Notes: generated by a model from the sequence alone, not told the origin. A stretch of 64,000 nucleotides of DNA from Oceanomicrobium pacificus (GCF_009833495.1 NZ_WUWG01000001.1:620001-684000), one strand, 5' to 3'; counted from the stretch's first letter, positions 44,331 to 54,936 are shown. Program-made: numbers and translations.

Positions 44331-45080
44331 CTAACCGCAGACCGCACAGTCCGCGCGGCGCGCCACGGAAATCCGCCGCATCGATGCGCCCAGCGCATCA
44401 TAGAGCAGGAGCGTGCCGCGCAGGTCCTCGCCCGCACCGCTGATCGCCTTGATCGCCTCAAGCGCCATCATCGCGCCGATGACCCCCGGCAGCGCCCCGA
44501 TGATCCCGGCCTCGGCGCAGGAGGGCACGAGCCCGTCTGCCGGCACATCGGGGAAGATGCAGGCATAGCAGGGCGCGCCGCGTGCCGGATCGTAGAGCGA
44601 CAGTTGCGCCTCCCACTGGCTCATCGCACCCGACAGAAGCGGCACCCCCGCCGCGACCGCCGCCGCATTGACCGCATGTCGGGTCGCGAAATTGTCCGAC
44701 CCGTCGATGACCAGATCCACCCCGGCAAAAAGCGCCTTGCCAGTCTCCGCCCCGAACCTCTCCGGCACGGCGCGGAGCGTCAGATGCGGATTGAGCGCCG
44801 CAAGCGCCTCTGCCGCTGCCTCCACCTTGGGCCGGCCGATATCACCGGTGCGGAACAGAACCTGCCGCTGCAGGTTCGACAGGCTGACCGTGTCGTCATC
44901 GACAAGGGTGAGGCGTCCCAAACCTGCCGCCGCCAGATAGAGCAGCGCAGGCGCCCCGAGACCGCCTGCGCCGATCACCAGCACATGCGCGTCGCGCAGC
45001 CGCTGCTGGCCGGTCCCGCCCACCTCGCGCAGGACGATATGGCGGGCGTAGCGTTCCAGTTCTTCGGGGGTAAATCCCAT
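44331..45080 (-). CDS. moeB: HesA/MoeB/ThiF family adenylyltransferase
   Basis: The 249-residue E1-like enzyme has the ATP-binding GAGGLGAPALLYLAAAGLG, DNFATRHAVN and zinc ligands in GAPCYACIFP and RADCAVCG. MoeB activates MoaD for molybdopterin synthesis; ThiF is the thiazole equivalent, which cannot be excluded. It lies two bases after dut, and converges with the PAP2 gene. No thiF/moa partners are nearby. Confidence 0.88.
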   Translation of the reverse strand: MGFTPEELERYARHIVLREVGGTGQQRLRDAHVLVIGAGGLGAPALLYLAAAGLGRLTLVDDDTVSLSNLQRQVLFRTGDIGRPKVEAAAEALAALNPHLTLRAVPERFGAETGKALFAGVDLVIDGSDNFATRHAVNAAAVAAGVPLLSGAMSQWEAQLSLYDPARGAPCYACIFPDVPADGLVPSCAEAGIIGALPGVIGAMMALEAIKAISGAGEDLRGTLLLYDALGASMRRISVARRADCAVCG

Positions 45081-45082
45081 GG

Positions 45083-45568
45083 TCAGACGCCGGTCGAGCC
45101 GAAACCGCCGCTGCCGCGCGCGGTCTCGTCAAGCGAGGCGGCTTCCTGCCAGCGGCAACGGGTGACGGGTGCCAGCACCAGTTGCGCGATCCGCATCCCG
45201 TGGGTCACGGCGACCGGCGCGTCCCCGAAATTGCCGATCAGGATGCCGACCGGCCCGCGATAATCGCTGTCGATCGTGCCGGGCGCGTTGATCAGGAACA
45301 CCCCTTGCTTGAGCGCAAGACCCGAGCGCGGACGCACTTGCAGCTCATACCCGTCCGGAATGGCGACCCTGAAGCCTGCCGGCACCAGCCCGCGTGCACC
45401 CGGCGCCAGCACCAGACCCGCATCTCGGTCGGCCGGCGGGAAATTCGCCCGCACGTCCATGCCGGCGGCGCCCCCCGTCTGGTAGTCGGGCAACGTCACG
45501 GCCGGATCGGCTTCCGGCAGCCGCGCGATGGCAACGGCCTGATCCATCGGGGCCGGCACGACCCGCAT
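45083..45568 (-). CDS. dut: Deoxyuridine triphosphatase
   Basis: The 161-residue trimeric enzyme hydrolyses dUTP. Its motifs are present: GMDVRANF (1), [10 protein letters not shown] (2), [12 protein letters not shown] (3), and the C-terminal arm [10 protein letters not shown] (5). The start shares one base with the coaBC stop (TGATG), implying coupling. The coaBC-dut-moeB order is a compact operon. Confidence 0.97.
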   Translation of the reverse strand: MRVVPAPMDQAVAIARLPEADPAVTLPDYQTGGAAGMDVRANFPPADRDAGLVLAPGARGLVPAGFRVAIPDGYELQVRPRSGLALKQGVFLINAPGTIDSDYRGPVGILIGNFGDAPVAVTHGMRIAQLVLAPVTRCRWQEAASLDETARGSGGFGSTGV

Positions 45569-46764
45569 CAGCCGAGCGCCTTTGCAATCCGGTCGGCGAG
45601 CCGGCGCGCCACGTCACGCTTCGACATGAGCGGCCAGTCCTCGGCCCCGTCCTCCGTGATCAGGGTCACCGCATTGTCGGTCCCGCCCATGATCCCTGTT
45701 TCCGGCCGCACGTCATTGGCGACGATCCAGTCGCACCCTTTCCGCGCGCGCTTCGCCGTGGCATGGGCGACCACATCGTCGGTCTCGGCCGCGAACCCGA
45801 CAACCAGTTGCGGCCGGCCGGACTCCAGCCCGGCAATGCCCTTCAGGATGTCGGGATTCTCGGTCAGGTCCAGCGACGGTGGCGCACCGCCCGCCTGTTT
45901 CTTGATCTTCGAGCCGGTCTCCGCCTGCATCCGCCAGTCCGCCACAGCCGCCGCGAAAATGGCCGCATCGGCCGGCAGGGCTGCGGTCACGGCGTCCTGC
46001 ATCTGGATCGCGGTTTCCACCTCCACCACCGTGCAGCCGACGGGCCGCGCGGCCCGCGCCGGACCGGTCACGAAGGTGACCCGCGCGCCCAGACGGACAA
46101 GCGCCTGCGCCAGCGCGGTGCCCTGCGCGCCCGACGAGCGGTTGGCAAGGTAGCGCACCGGGTCGATCGGCTCATGTGTCGGACCGGAGGTCACGATCAC
46201 ATGGCGGCCGGCCAGCGGACCGGTGCCCAGTTGCGCGCCCACAGCCTCGACGATTTCCATCGGTTCCGCCATCCGCCCGGGACCATATTCGCCGCAAGCC
46301 ATGTCGCCCTCGTTCGGGCCGACGAAAGCAACGCCGTCGGCGGCCAGTTGCGCGCGGTTCCGCGCCGTCGCGGCATGGTCCCACATGCGCACATTCATTG
46401 CGGGCGCGACCAGCACCGGCGTGTCGGTCGCAAGCAGCAATGTCGAGGCCAGATCGTCGGCATGCCCCTGCGCCATCTTTGCCATCAGATCGGCCGTGGC
46501 GGGCGCAACGACAACCAGATCGGCCACGCGGGACAACTGGATATGACCCATATCGGCCTCGTCGGTCAGGTCGAACAGATCGGTATAGACCCGCTCGCCG
46601 GCCAGCGCGGACACCGACAGGGGCGTGACGAACTCCTGCCCGGCGCGGGTCAGGACCGGCGTGACCGCCGCGCCGCGCTCGCGCAGACGCCGGATCAGGT
46701 CGAGCGCCTTGTAGGCCGCGATCCCGCCCCCGATGATCAGAAGAATTCTGCGTCCGTTCAGCAT
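45568..46764 (-). CDS. coaBC: Bifunctional phosphopantothenoylcysteine decarboxylase / phosphopantothenate-cysteine ligase
   Basis: The 398-residue protein makes 4'-phosphopantetheine for coenzyme A. The N-terminal FMN decarboxylase half shows [20 protein letters not shown], the His in [11 protein letters not shown], and the PAMN motif in APAMNVRMW. The C-terminal ligase half shows [20 protein letters not shown] and DNAVTLIT. The ATG at 46764 matches the family; the frame continues open over the opposite-strand cobU and phosphatase genes, which is a shadow of those coding sequences. Confidence 0.96.
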   Translation of the reverse strand: MLNGRRILLIIGGGIAAYKALDLIRRLRERGAAVTPVLTRAGQEFVTPLSVSALAGERVYTDLFDLTDEADMGHIQLSRVADLVVVAPATADLMAKMAQGHADDLASTLLLATDTPVLVAPAMNVRMWDHAATARNRAQLAADGVAFVGPNEGDMACGEYGPGRMAEPMEIVEAVGAQLGTGPLAGRHVIVTSGPTHEPIDPVRYLANRSSGAQGTALAQALVRLGARVTFVTGPARAARPVGCTVVEVETAIQMQDAVTAALPADAAIFAAAVADWRMQAETGSKIKKQAGGAPPSLDLTENPDILKGIAGLESGRPQLVVGFAAETDDVVAHATAKRARKGCDWIVANDVRPETGIMGGTDNAVTLITEDGAEDWPLMSKRDVARRLADRIAKALG

Positions 46765-46896
46765 GCTGCGTCCTTTGCGACACTTCTCCTGATGTCTATG
46801 GGATCGGACAGGGCGACACAAGCACGCGGGCTTCCGGCCCCGCCGCCAACCTGCTAGCAGAAAGGGGCGGACCGGACGGGGAGAGGACAGGCGATC

Positions 46897-47457
46897 ATGG
46901 GCAGCGACGCGGACGGACAGGCCGGTTTCCGGCTCGGGCTGGTGCTTGGCGGCGCGCGGTCCGGCAAATCCGGCTGGGCCGAGACGCGCGTGGCGGCCAT
47001 GGGACCGCGACCGGCCTATATCGCCACTGGCGCGGCGCTCGACGGAGAGATGTCCGACAGGATAGCGGCACACCGCGCACGGCGGGGTCCGGATTGGGTG
47101 ACCATCGAAGAGCCGCGCGACCTGGCGGGCGCGCTGGATGCCTGCGCGCCGGACCAGCCGGTGCTGATCGACTGCCTGACGCTCTGGCTGTCGAACCTGA
47201 TGTTTGCCGAGGCGGATATCGCACGGGAAACCGACGCCTTTCTTGCCGCTGCAGCCCGCCGCACCGGTGCGCCCGTCATCTGCGTCAGCAACGAGGTCGG
47301 GATGGGTTTGGTGCCCGAAACTCCACTCGGACGCGCATTTCGTGACGCGCAAGGGCGGCTCAACCAGCAGGTTGCCGAAGCCGCCGAGCGCGTCGTCTTC
47401 GTGGCTGCGGGCCTGCCGATCGCACTCAAGGGGCCGGACCCGGCCATGTGGACCTGA
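46897..47457 (+). CDS. cobU: Adenosylcobinamide kinase / guanylyltransferase
   Basis: The 186-residue enzyme acts in cobalamin synthesis. The P-loop [12 protein letters not shown] is at residues about 14-25, with [12 protein letters not shown], the guanylation His region in [12 protein letters not shown], and [10 protein letters not shown]. It is divergent from coaBC and overlaps the start of the phosphatase gene by one base (TGATG). I saw no cobalamin riboswitch upstream. No other cob genes are in the window. Confidence 0.93.
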   Translation: MGSDADGQAGFRLGLVLGGARSGKSGWAETRVAAMGPRPAYIATGAALDGEMSDRIAAHRARRGPDWVTIEEPRDLAGALDACAPDQPVLIDCLTLWLSNLMFAEADIARETDAFLAAAARRTGAPVICVSNEVGMGLVPETPLGRAFRDAQGRLNQQVAEAAERVVFVAAGLPIALKGPDPAMWT

Positions 47458-48044
47458 TGCGCCGCTGGTGGTGGGTGCGGCATGGTCCGACCGGCGTGCG
47501 CAACATGGTCGGCTGGACCGACCTGCCCGCTGATCTGAGCGACCGGGACCGGATTGCACGGCTGGCGGCCGCCCTGCCCGGCGGCGCGACTGTCGCCTCT
47601 TCCACCCTGCAGCGCAGCATCCAGACAGCAGCAGCGACCCACGGGCAGGCACCCGATTTGGCGCTCCGGCTGCCCGACCTGCGCGAGATGCATTTCGGCG
47701 ACTGGGAAAACCGGAGCTTCGCCGATGTGGCGCGGGACGCGCCCGATCTGTCGCGACGTTTCTGGGAAATGCCCGGTGATACGGCACCGCCCGGCGGGGA
47801 AAGCTGGAACCTGTTCCGAGACCGTGTGGCCGCGGGCATCTCCGCGCTCGACGCCCGGACAGACAAAGCAGAGGACCTTGTGGTCCACGCCCATTTCGGC
47901 ACCATCCTTGCCGCGCTCCAGATCGCGACCGGCATGCCGCCCGCTGCGGTCTTCTCCTTCCGGATCGACAATCTGTCGGTAACGCGGATCGACGCGCTCG
48001 GTCCCGGCCAATGGCGTGTGGCACGCGTCAACGATTGCCCCTGA
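47457..48044 (+). CDS. Histidine phosphatase (CobC-like)
   Basis: The 195-residue protein has the RHG motif at WWVRHGPTGVRNM with the nucleophile His, a second Arg in VASSTLQRSIQTA, and a late His in VVHAHFGTI. Members include alpha-ribazole phosphatase (CobC), and coupling with cobU argues for that role in nucleotide-loop assembly. A GTG three codons earlier (47448) is an alternative; the ATG at 47457 is better supported by its TGATG junction. Confidence 0.87.
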   Translation: MRRWWWVRHGPTGVRNMVGWTDLPADLSDRDRIARLAAALPGGATVASSTLQRSIQTAAATHGQAPDLALRLPDLREMHFGDWENRSFADVARDAPDLSRRFWEMPGDTAPPGGESWNLFRDRVAAGISALDARTDKAEDLVVHAHFGTILAALQIATGMPPAAVFSFRIDNLSVTRIDALGPGQWRVARVNDCP

Positions 48045-48148
48045 CCGCCACGCCGATCATGGCGCGTGATCCGAAAGACCAGAAAAGCTGATTGGACCGG
48101 TGCCGCGCCCTGCGGCTAGCCTCTGGCGCAACAGGGAAAGGACCAATG

Positions 48149-48862
48149 ATGACCTATCATCTCGCGATCGGGGATCGCACCAATTCAAGCTGGTCGCTGC
48201 GCGGCTGGCTCCTCTTCGCGGGCTTCGGCCTGCCGGTGGAGATCGACCGGGCACGGATGAAATCACAAGCCTTCCGGGACATGCTGGACGCTTACAAGCC
48301 AGCGCAACTCGTGCCCGCGATGCGGATCGACGCGGGCGGGCAGAGCAGCGTGGTCTGGGACAGTCTCGCCATGGCCGAGACACTGGCGGAGCGGCATCCC
48401 GAGCGCGGCTTCTGGCCCGCGGATCCGGCGCTCCGCGCAATGGCCCGGTCCATGGTGGCCGAAATGCATGCGGGCTTCACCGACCTGCGCACCGATTGCA
48501 CGATGAACCTGCGCCACACCTATCCCGATTTCCGCCCGTCGGCGGCGGTGATGGCGGATGTGGAGCGGATCGACCGGCTCTGGACCGGTGCATTTGCGGC
48601 GCGGGACGCAGCCGGTATGGAGGGCAACTGGCTCTTCGGCGCCTATTCTTTGGCGGACGTGTTCTACGCACCAGTTGCGAGCCGGATCACCACCTATGCA
48701 TTGCCTGTTTCCGAGCCAGCCGCGGCTTATGTGACGCGGGTGATCGAAAGCGGTCCCTTCCGCGAATGGCGCGAGGCCGGACTGGCGGAGAAATACGTTC
48801 AGCCCGGCTATGATCTTGACCTCGAACCGCAGCCCTGGCCCGAGCCCTGCCCCGCGATATGA
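48149..48862 (+). CDS. Glutathione S-transferase family protein
   Basis: The 237-residue protein has an N-terminal thioredoxin-like domain (AIGDRTNSSWSLRGWLLFAG, active Ser/Ser region) and a helical C-terminal domain (DFRPSAAVMADVERIDRLW, SLADVFYAPVASRITTY). The ATG at 48149 is preferred to 48146 because AAGGA lies six bases ahead. The role is likely detoxification or disulfide handling; gshB in this window makes the glutathione it would use. Confidence 0.87.
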   Translation: MTYHLAIGDRTNSSWSLRGWLLFAGFGLPVEIDRARMKSQAFRDMLDAYKPAQLVPAMRIDAGGQSSVVWDSLAMAETLAERHPERGFWPADPALRAMARSMVAEMHAGFTDLRTDCTMNLRHTYPDFRPSAAVMADVERIDRLWTGAFAARDAAGMEGNWLFGAYSLADVFYAPVASRITTYALPVSEPAAAYVTRVIESGPFREWREAGLAEKYVQPGYDLDLEPQPWPEPCPAI

Positions 48863-48948
48863 CCCCGATACGCCCGTTCGGTTAACCCTTTCTTTGCCAT
48901 GTTTGCCCCTATTTGGCGGTCAGGACGGGCGGAGAGAGGGAGTGGATC

Positions 48949-50451
48949 ATGGTCGCGGCGGCGCGGTCGGTTGTCTTTGACGGGATTGATGCCCGCCTGA
49001 TCGACGTGGAATGTTCGCTGACCCGCGGGCTGCCGGCCTTCCATGTCGTGGGCCTGCCGGACAAGGCGGTGTCGGAAGCCCGCGAACGGGTGCGCACCGC
49101 GCTCGGCCAGCTTGGCATCGCCATGCCCGCGAAACGGGTGACGATCAACCTGGCCCCTGCCGATCTGCCGAAAGAGGGCGCGCATTTCGACCTGCCGATC
49201 GCACTCGCCATCCTCGCCGCGATGGAGGTCATTCCGCCGGAACTGGTGGCCGAGACCGTGGCAATGGGCGAACTGGCGCTCGACGGGCGGCTGCTGCCGG
49301 TCGCGGGGGCGCTGCCTGCGGCACTCGCAGCCGCAGGTGAGGGGCGGAGCTTTGCCTGCCCCGCCGCCTGCGGGGCCGAAGCCGCGTGGATCGACAGCAC
49401 ATCCGTCATCGGGGCGGACAGTCTGCTGGCGCTGCTCAACCATTTCTCCGGCAAGGCACCGCTGGCGCCAGCCGAGCCTTCGGCCCTTGCCGATGGCGCG
49501 GAATTGCCCGATCTGCGCGACGTGCGCGGGCAGGACCGCGCGAAGCGTGTGCTCGAGATCGCCGCGGCCGGACGCCACCACCTGTTGATGATGGGCCCAC
49601 CCGGGGCCGGAAAATCGATGCTGGCCGCCCGCCTGCCGGGCCTGCTGCCGCCCCTTTCAGCAGCGGAGATGCTGGAACTGTCGATGATCCTGTCGGTGGC
49701 CGGCAAGCTGCCGCGCGCGGGCATGAGCCGGACCCGACCCTATCGCGCGCCGCATCACACCACGTCCGCCGCGGCGCTCATCGGCGGCGGACGGAAGGCC
49801 GGGCCGGGGGAAATATCGCTCGCCCATCACGGGGTGCTGTTCCTCGACGAACTGCCGGAATTCGGGCGGGAGATTCTCGACACGCTGCGCCAGCCGCTGG
49901 AAACCGGGCAAGTGGAAGTCGCCCGCGTGGCGGCCCGGCTGCGCTATCCCTGCCGCTTCCTTCTGGCGGCGGCGGCCAACCCCTGCCGGTGCGGGCATCT
50001 GGGCGATCCCGAACGCGCCTGCAGCCGCGCGCCGGCCTGTTCGGAACAGTATCTGTCCCGCATCTCCGGTCCTTTGCGCGACCGGTTCGACCTGACAATC
50101 GACCTGCCGGCCCTGTCGCCCGACGATCTGGTCGCTGCCGCGCCGGAGGGGCCGGGCAGCGCAGAGGTTGCGGCGCGGGTCGCCGCCGCTCGCGACCGGC
50201 AGGCGGCACGCTTTGCCGAGCGCAGCCATGTGCGGCTCAATGCCGATGCCGAAGGGGAACTTCTGTCGCGCATCGCCGATCCGACCGAGGCCGCGCTGCA
50301 CCTGTTGCGGGACGCCTGCGCGCGCCTGTCGCTGAGCGCGCGGGGCTATCACCGGGTCTTGCGGGTGGCGCGGACGATTGCCGATCTCGACGGGGCAGAG
50401 ATGGTTGACCGCGCCCATGTGGCCGAGGCGATCAGCTACCGGTCGCTCTAG
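48949..50451 (+). CDS. comM: ComM/YifB-like Mg-chelatase AAA ATPase
   Basis: The 500-residue protein has an N-terminal Lon-like fold (VECSLTRGLPAFHVVGLPDKA), the AAA P-loop MGPPGAGKSMLAARLPG, Walker B VLFLDELPEFGREIL and a zinc-like Cys pair in CRCGHLGDPERAC, then a magnesium-chelatase C-terminal domain. ComM promotes branch migration during natural transformation. The ATG at 48949 follows GGAGAGAGGG. It overlaps the convergent hydrolase gene by 20 bases. Confidence 0.94.
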   Translation: MVAAARSVVFDGIDARLIDVECSLTRGLPAFHVVGLPDKAVSEARERVRTALGQLGIAMPAKRVTINLAPADLPKEGAHFDLPIALAILAAMEVIPPELVAETVAMGELALDGRLLPVAGALPAALAAAGEGRSFACPAACGAEAAWIDSTSVIGADSLLALLNHFSGKAPLAPAEPSALADGAELPDLRDVRGQDRAKRVLEIAAAGRHHLLMMGPPGAGKSMLAARLPGLLPPLSAAEMLELSMILSVAGKLPRAGMSRTRPYRAPHHTTSAAALIGGGRKAGPGEISLAHHGVLFLDELPEFGREILDTLRQPLETGQVEVARVAARLRYPCRFLLAAAANPCRCGHLGDPERACSRAPACSEQYLSRISGPLRDRFDLTIDLPALSPDDLVAAAPEGPGSAEVAARVAAARDRQAARFAERSHVRLNADAEGELLSRIADPTEAALHLLRDACARLSLSARGYHRVLRVARTIADLDGAEMVDRAHVAEAISYRSL

Positions 50452-51394
50452 CTGTGGGAGCTTCCGCACGCGAAGACGCCGGTGCACCCACCCGGTCGCG
50501 CAGGAAAGCGCCCAGTTGTGCCACCGCCTCGTCAGCCTCGGGCAGCCAGCCGCAAAAGAGCTGCCAGCCATGGGGGGCCTTGCGCCAGATATCGAGCCGC
50601 ACATCGACGCCTGCATGGCGCAACTGCCGCGCCAGCCGGACACTGTCATCGAGCAATATCTCCGACTTGCCGACCTGCACCATGACCGGCGGCGCGCCGG
50701 TATAGGTTCCGAAGAGCGGCGACAGGTCCGGATCGGTCAGGTCCCGCCCAGCGGCATAGAGCGCGGCGATATCGGGCAGGCGCGCGGACGGCAGAGTCGG
50801 GTCCGCGAAGGCGTTGCGCCGGACACTGTCGCCCGATCCGGTCAGATCGGTCCAGGGGGACAGGAGCAGAAGCGCGGCGGGCACCGGCAGCGACCGCGCG
50901 AGCAGCCGGTGCAGGAGCGCCAAGGCCAGCCCGCCCCCCGCGGAATCGCCCGCAAAGGCTATGTCGGCCGGCGCATAGCCCGCATCGAGCAGCGCGCGGT
51001 AGCAGACCTCCGCATCGTCGAGCGCGGCAGGCGCAGGATGGTCGGGCGCCAGCCGGTAGGCGGGCAGCGCCACACGCATACCGCTCACCACCGACAGGGC
51101 ACCGGCCAGCGCGGCATGGGTGCGCGGACTGCCGGTCACGAAGGCCCCGCCGTGAAAGTAGAGGAGCACCCGCCGGCGGTCGGGCCGCCCGGCGCTGACC
51201 CAGAGGAGCGGCACCTGCCGCCCGTCATGGCGCAGCGCATCCTCCTGGGCATGCATGTCCGCGGGCGGGCGGAAATAGCGCCGCGCCTGCCGCTCGAACA
51301 GGTCGCGCGACCGCTGGGGATCGCGCAATCGCATCAGCTGCGGCTTCTGGATGAAGCGAAGCCAGAGGTTGAGGGTTTCGAGACGGAAGCTCAT
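50432..51394 (-). CDS. Alpha/beta hydrolase fold-3 (HSL-type)
   Basis: The 320-residue enzyme has the oxyanion [17 protein letters not shown] and nucleophile [13 protein letters not shown], as in hormone-sensitive-lipase-type esterases. The catalytic Asp and His are expected near the C-terminus. It overlaps the gshB start by four bases (ATGA), and shares its last 20 bases with the convergent comM end. Substrate unknown. Confidence 0.9.
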   Translation of the reverse strand: MSFRLETLNLWLRFIQKPQLMRLRDPQRSRDLFERQARRYFRPPADMHAQEDALRHDGRQVPLLWVSAGRPDRRRVLLYFHGGAFVTGSPRTHAALAGALSVVSGMRVALPAYRLAPDHPAPAALDDAEVCYRALLDAGYAPADIAFAGDSAGGGLALALLHRLLARSLPVPAALLLLSPWTDLTGSGDSVRRNAFADPTLPSARLPDIAALYAAGRDLTDPDLSPLFGTYTGAPPVMVQVGKSEILLDDSVRLARQLRHAGVDVRLDIWRKAPHGWQLFCGWLPEADEAVAQLGAFLRDRVGAPASSRAEAPTARATGS

Positions 51395-52338
51395 CGCGTC
51401 GCGCGACGCGCTTCGATGGCCTCCCAGATCTGCGCGGCCACGTTGATCCCGTCGAACCGCTCCAGTTCCTGAATGCCGGTGGGCGAGGTCACGTTGATCT
51501 CGGTCAGATTGCCGCCGATCACGTCGATGCCGACGAAAATCTGGCCTTTCTCGCGCAGGAGCGGCCCGATCCGGTCGCAGATCTCGCGGTCGCGCGCGGT
51601 CAGGCCGACCTTTTCGGGCCGGCCGCCCACATGCATGTTGGACCGGGTCTCCCCCTTGGCCGGCACACGGTTGATCGCGCCGACAGGCTCCCCGTCGACA
51701 AGGATCACCCGCTTGTCACCTGCCGAGACGTCGGGCAGGAATTTCTGCGCGATGAGCGGCTCGCGGTTGATGCCGGCAAAAAGCTCGTGCAGCGAATTGA
51801 GGTTCCGGTCCTCCGGCGTCAGGCGGAACACGCCCGCCCCGCCATTGCCGTAGAGCGGCTTGAGGATGATATCGCCGTGCTTCTCCTTGAAAGCACGCAG
51901 CGTGTCGAGATCGCGGGCGATGGTGGTCGGGGGCGTCAGGTCGGGAAACTGAAGGACCAGCAGCTTCTCGGGATAGTTGCGTACCCAGAACGGGTCGTTC
52001 ACCACAAGGGTCGAGCCGCGCAGCATGTCGAGCAGATGGGTCGTGGTGATATAGCCCATGTCGAAGGGCGGATCCTGCCTCAGCCAGACGACATCCATCG
52101 TGGCCAGATCGACCTCCTGCCGTTGGCCAAGTGTGAAATGGTTGCCCACCTCGCGCCGGACGGTGAGCGGCCAGCCGCGCGCGGTGATGCGCCCTTCCTG
52201 ATAGGCCAGCTGGTCGGGCGTGTAGTAGAAAAGCTCATGGCCGCGGGCGGCGGCTTCCTCGGCAAGCCGGAAGCTGCTGTCGGCATTGATGTCGATCCGG
52301 TCGATCGGATCCATCTGAAACGCAACCTTCAATCCCAT
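51391..52338 (-). CDS. gshB: Glutathione synthetase
   Basis: The 315-residue ATP-grasp enzyme ligates gamma-glutamylcysteine and glycine. Family signatures include [18 protein letters not shown], the ATP-binding [20 protein letters not shown] and [20 protein letters not shown]. It continues the rsmI-yraN-gshB block, 60 bases after yraN. Confidence 0.97.
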   Translation of the reverse strand: MGLKVAFQMDPIDRIDINADSSFRLAEEAAARGHELFYYTPDQLAYQEGRITARGWPLTVRREVGNHFTLGQRQEVDLATMDVVWLRQDPPFDMGYITTTHLLDMLRGSTLVVNDPFWVRNYPEKLLVLQFPDLTPPTTIARDLDTLRAFKEKHGDIILKPLYGNGGAGVFRLTPEDRNLNSLHELFAGINREPLIAQKFLPDVSAGDKRVILVDGEPVGAINRVPAKGETRSNMHVGGRPEKVGLTARDREICDRIGPLLREKGQIFVGIDVIGGNLTEINVTSPTGIQELERFDGINVAAQIWEAIEARRATR

Positions 52339-52398
52339 AATCTGTCCGTCCTTGGCCTATCCCGTTCCGATCTCACTTGGACCAGCGGCCGCGATGTT

Positions 52399-52770
52399 TC
52401 AACTGTCGAGACCCAATTCACCGGCATCAAACGCCGCTTTGATCCGCGCGCAGCGCCCGGACGGGTCGACCGCAACCAGATCGAACCGGATCTCGTCCGG
52501 GTCGGCGTCGCGCTGGGTCAGGTAGGCCTGTGCGGCGCGCAGGATGCGCCGCTTCTGCGCTGCAGTCAGGGCGTTGGCGGCTTTCCGCAGGCTGCGCCGC
52601 GCCTTCACCTCCACAAAGACCAGAAGCGGGCCGCGCGAGACGATCAGGTCGATCTCTCCGCCGCCGCCATGCCAGCGCGCGGCCTCGCGTCGATATCCCT
52701 CGGCTTCATAGGCCGCGCAGGTCGCCCGTTCGGCGGCCTCCCCGGTCAGATGCGCGCCCGTGCCGGTCAC
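52399..52770 (-). CDS. yraN: YraN family (UPF0102) endonuclease-like protein
   Basis: The 123-residue protein resembles Holliday-junction-resolvase-like nucleases: LTGEAAERATCAAYEAEGY, EIDLIVSRGPLLVFVEVKAR with the E-x-D and E-V-K catalytic residues. The start is GTG at 52770; a longer open frame upstream overlaps rsmI and is not supported. It lies seven bases after rsmI. Confidence 0.93.
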   Translation of the reverse strand: MTGTGAHLTGEAAERATCAAYEAEGYRREAARWHGGGGEIDLIVSRGPLLVFVEVKARRSLRKAANALTAAQKRRILRAAQAYLTQRDADPDEIRFDLVAVDPSGRCARIKAAFDAGELGLDS

Positions 52771-52777
52771 GCGCGGC

Positions 52778-53638
52778 TCACTTGCCCGACAGGGCCAGCG
52801 CCCGGCTGTAGACCGTCTTGCGCGGCAGGCCGAGCTCCGCTGCCACCTGCGCCGCCGCATCCTTCACGCGGGCGGTTGCAAGCGCTGTGCGCAGGGCCTC
52901 GTCGATCACCTCATCCGTCACCTCACGCGCGACAGGCGGGCCGAGGACGAGCACGATCTCCCCTTTCGGGGCCGGTACCTCCGCCAGTTCGCCCGCCATG
53001 TCGCCGAGCGGGCCGCGGCGCACCTCCTCGAACCGTTTTGTCAGTTCGCGGCAGATCGCGACCTCGCGCGCGGGGCCGAACACCTCCGCCATGTCGCGCA
53101 GCGTGGCCGCAAGGCGCTTCGGAGATTCGAAGAAGACGAGTGTAGCGGGCACCGGCCCGAGTTCGGCCAGCGTGCTGCGCCGCGCGGCCCCCTTGTTCGG
53201 CAGAAAGCCTGCAAACATGAACCGGTCGGTCGGCATCCCCGCGACCGAAAGCGCGGCCAGCAGCGCCGATGCGCCCGGCGCTGCCGTGACCGGATGGCCC
53301 GCGTCCCGCACGGCCTGTGCCAGCTGGTAGCCCGGATCGGCAATGAGCGGTGTGCCGGCATCCGACACATAGGCCACCGTCCGGCCCGCCGCGATATGGG
53401 CGAGCAGCTTCGGCCGTTGCGCCGCGCCGTTATGGTCGTGATAGGGCAGAAGCGGGCGGTCGCCGAGCGGAATGCCGAACAGGTCGAGCAGCCGCCGCGT
53501 GTTGCGCGTATCCTCGGCCGCGATCACGTCGGCATGGCGCAGGATATCGAGCGCGCGGAGCGTGATATCCGACGCGGTTCCGATCGGGGTTGCCACAAGA
53601 TAGAGGCCGGGCGTCAGCTCGGGTGTCGATATGGTCAC
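52778..53638 (-). CDS. rsmI: 16S rRNA (cytidine1402-2'-O)-methyltransferase
   Basis: The 286-residue tetrapyrrole-methylase-fold enzyme uses SAM to methylate the ribosomal decoding centre. Hallmarks are LVATPIGTASDITLRALDIL, AEDTRNTRRLLDLFGI, VSDAGTPLIADPGYQL and FVFFESPKRLAATL. It is divergent from the LpoA-like gene (110-base gap), an arrangement matching E. coli rsmI-lpoA-yraN synteny. Confidence 0.97.
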   Translation of the reverse strand: MTISTPELTPGLYLVATPIGTASDITLRALDILRHADVIAAEDTRNTRRLLDLFGIPLGDRPLLPYHDHNGAAQRPKLLAHIAAGRTVAYVSDAGTPLIADPGYQLAQAVRDAGHPVTAAPGASALLAALSVAGMPTDRFMFAGFLPNKGAARRSTLAELGPVPATLVFFESPKRLAATLRDMAEVFGPAREVAICRELTKRFEEVRRGPLGDMAGELAEVPAPKGEIVLVLGPPVAREVTDEVIDEALRTALATARVKDAAAQVAAELGLPRKTVYSRALALSGK

Positions 53639-53748
53639 GCTTGGCCTTTCGCTGCGCGGCGCCCGTTTACTTGACCGGGGGTGCCGACTAGTGTGCGGCG
53701 CACAGTTTGCGGGCTCCGGCCCGGGCTTGCAAGCACCGACGAGGCATC

Positions 53749-54936
53749 ATGAAACAGACCCTGCTCCGCCCTTTCCGGCTCGTTCCGGCCCTTCTGGCAT
53801 TGGCCACCCTCGGCCTTGCGGGATGTGATGTCGCCACCGGCCCCACGTCGGGCGCGCGGGTCGATCCGGCGAAACCGGTCAAGGTGGCGCTTCTGGTGCC
53901 GCTCGGCAGTGACGATGTGAGCCGCGAACAGCTTGCGCAAAGCCTCGTCAATGCCGCGCGCATGGCCCAATCCGACCTGTCGGGCGTCGAGATCGAGCTG
54001 ACCACCTATTCCACCCAAGGCACCGCCGAAGGCGCGCGCGCGGCGGCGACGAAAGCGGTAGAGGAGGGCGCGACCGTGTTCCTCGGGCCGCTCTTCTCCA
54101 GCGCTGCACCGGCCGCGGCCGAGGTGGCCCGGCCCAAGGGCATCCCGGTCTTCAGCCTGTCCAACAACAGCGCGATCGCGGGCAACGGGCTCTACCTGCT
54201 CGGCGTCACCTTCGAGGACGTGGCCAACCGCGTTGTCAGCTATGGCGTCGGGCAAGGCCTGAGCCGCGTGGCCGCGGTCCATCCCGACAGTCTGGAAGGC
54301 CGGCTTGGCCGCGATGCGGTCGAGGCCGCGGCAGCACGGTCGGGCGCGACCTTCACCGGCGCCAGCGCCTATCCGCTCAGCTTCAACGGAATCAGTTCCG
54401 CTGCGGGGTCCATTGCGGCCGGCCTGACCGCACAGGGCGCGCAGGCCGTGGTGCTGACCGACACGCCCACAGGTGGCCTGCCCTTCATTGCATCGAGCCT
54501 GCGGGCCGAAGGGCTCAGCCCGCGCGACGCGCAATATCTCGGCCTGACCCGCTGGGATGCAAGCCGCGAGGTGATGCAGCAGCCGAGTCTGCGCGGTGGC
54601 TGGTTCGCCCTGCCCGATCCGGGCCTCGGCGCGGCGTTTGCGACCCGCTACGAGGGCCAGTTCGGTGTGCCGCCGCATGAATTGTCGGGTCTGGCCTATG
54701 ACGGGATCGCGGCAATCGGCACCATGTTGCGCGACGCGCGCGCGGCTGGCGACCAGACGCCCTTCTCCTCCGACCGGATCACCGATCCGTCCGGCTTTGC
54801 GGGTGTCACCGGCATCTTCCGCTTCCGCGACAATGGCGGCAACGAGCGGGGTCTTGCCGTGATGCAGGTCGGCGAAGGCGGCATCGCCACCGTGATTGCT
54901 CCCGCGCCGCGCAGCTTTGCCGCGGAAGCGTCCTGA
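53749..54936 (+). CDS. Penicillin-binding protein activator, LpoA-like lipoprotein
   Basis: The 395-residue protein has a lipoprotein signal (lipobox LGLAGCD) and a type I periplasmic-binding-protein fold (VALLVPLGSDDVSREQL, GPLFSSAAPAAAEVARPKGI). LpoA-type proteins activate class A penicillin-binding proteins from the outer membrane in gammaproteobacteria; in alphaproteobacteria the role is less studied. The ATG at 53749 begins the signal. It precedes glnD by four bases, so cotranscription with glnD-murJ is likely. Confidence 0.9.
   Translation: MKQTLLRPFRLVPALLALATLGLAGCDVATGPTSGARVDPAKPVKVALLVPLGSDDVSREQLAQSLVNAARMAQSDLSGVEIELTTYSTQGTAEGARAAATKAVEEGATVFLGPLFSSAAPAAAEVARPKGIPVFSLSNNSAIAGNGLYLLGVTFEDVANRVVSYGVGQGLSRVAAVHPDSLEGRLGRDAVEAAAARSGATFTGASAYPLSFNGISSAAGSIAAGLTAQGAQAVVLTDTPTGGLPFIASSLRAEGLSPRDAQYLGLTRWDASREVMQQPSLRGGWFALPDPGLGAAFATRYEGQFGVPPHELSGLAYDGIAAIGTMLRDARAAGDQTPFSSDRITDPSGFAGVTGIFRFRDNGGNERGLAVMQVGEGGIATVIAPAPRSFAAEAS

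Noticed and set aside
46765-46896. Cobalamin riboswitch before cobU
   Set aside because: The gap is only 132 bases and no B12-box-like element was recognised.
46765-48024. Long N-terminal extension of coaBC over 1.2 kb
   Set aside because: The open frame runs antisense to cobU and the phosphatase gene; it encodes Arg-rich, non-family sequence, so it is a GC-driven shadow.
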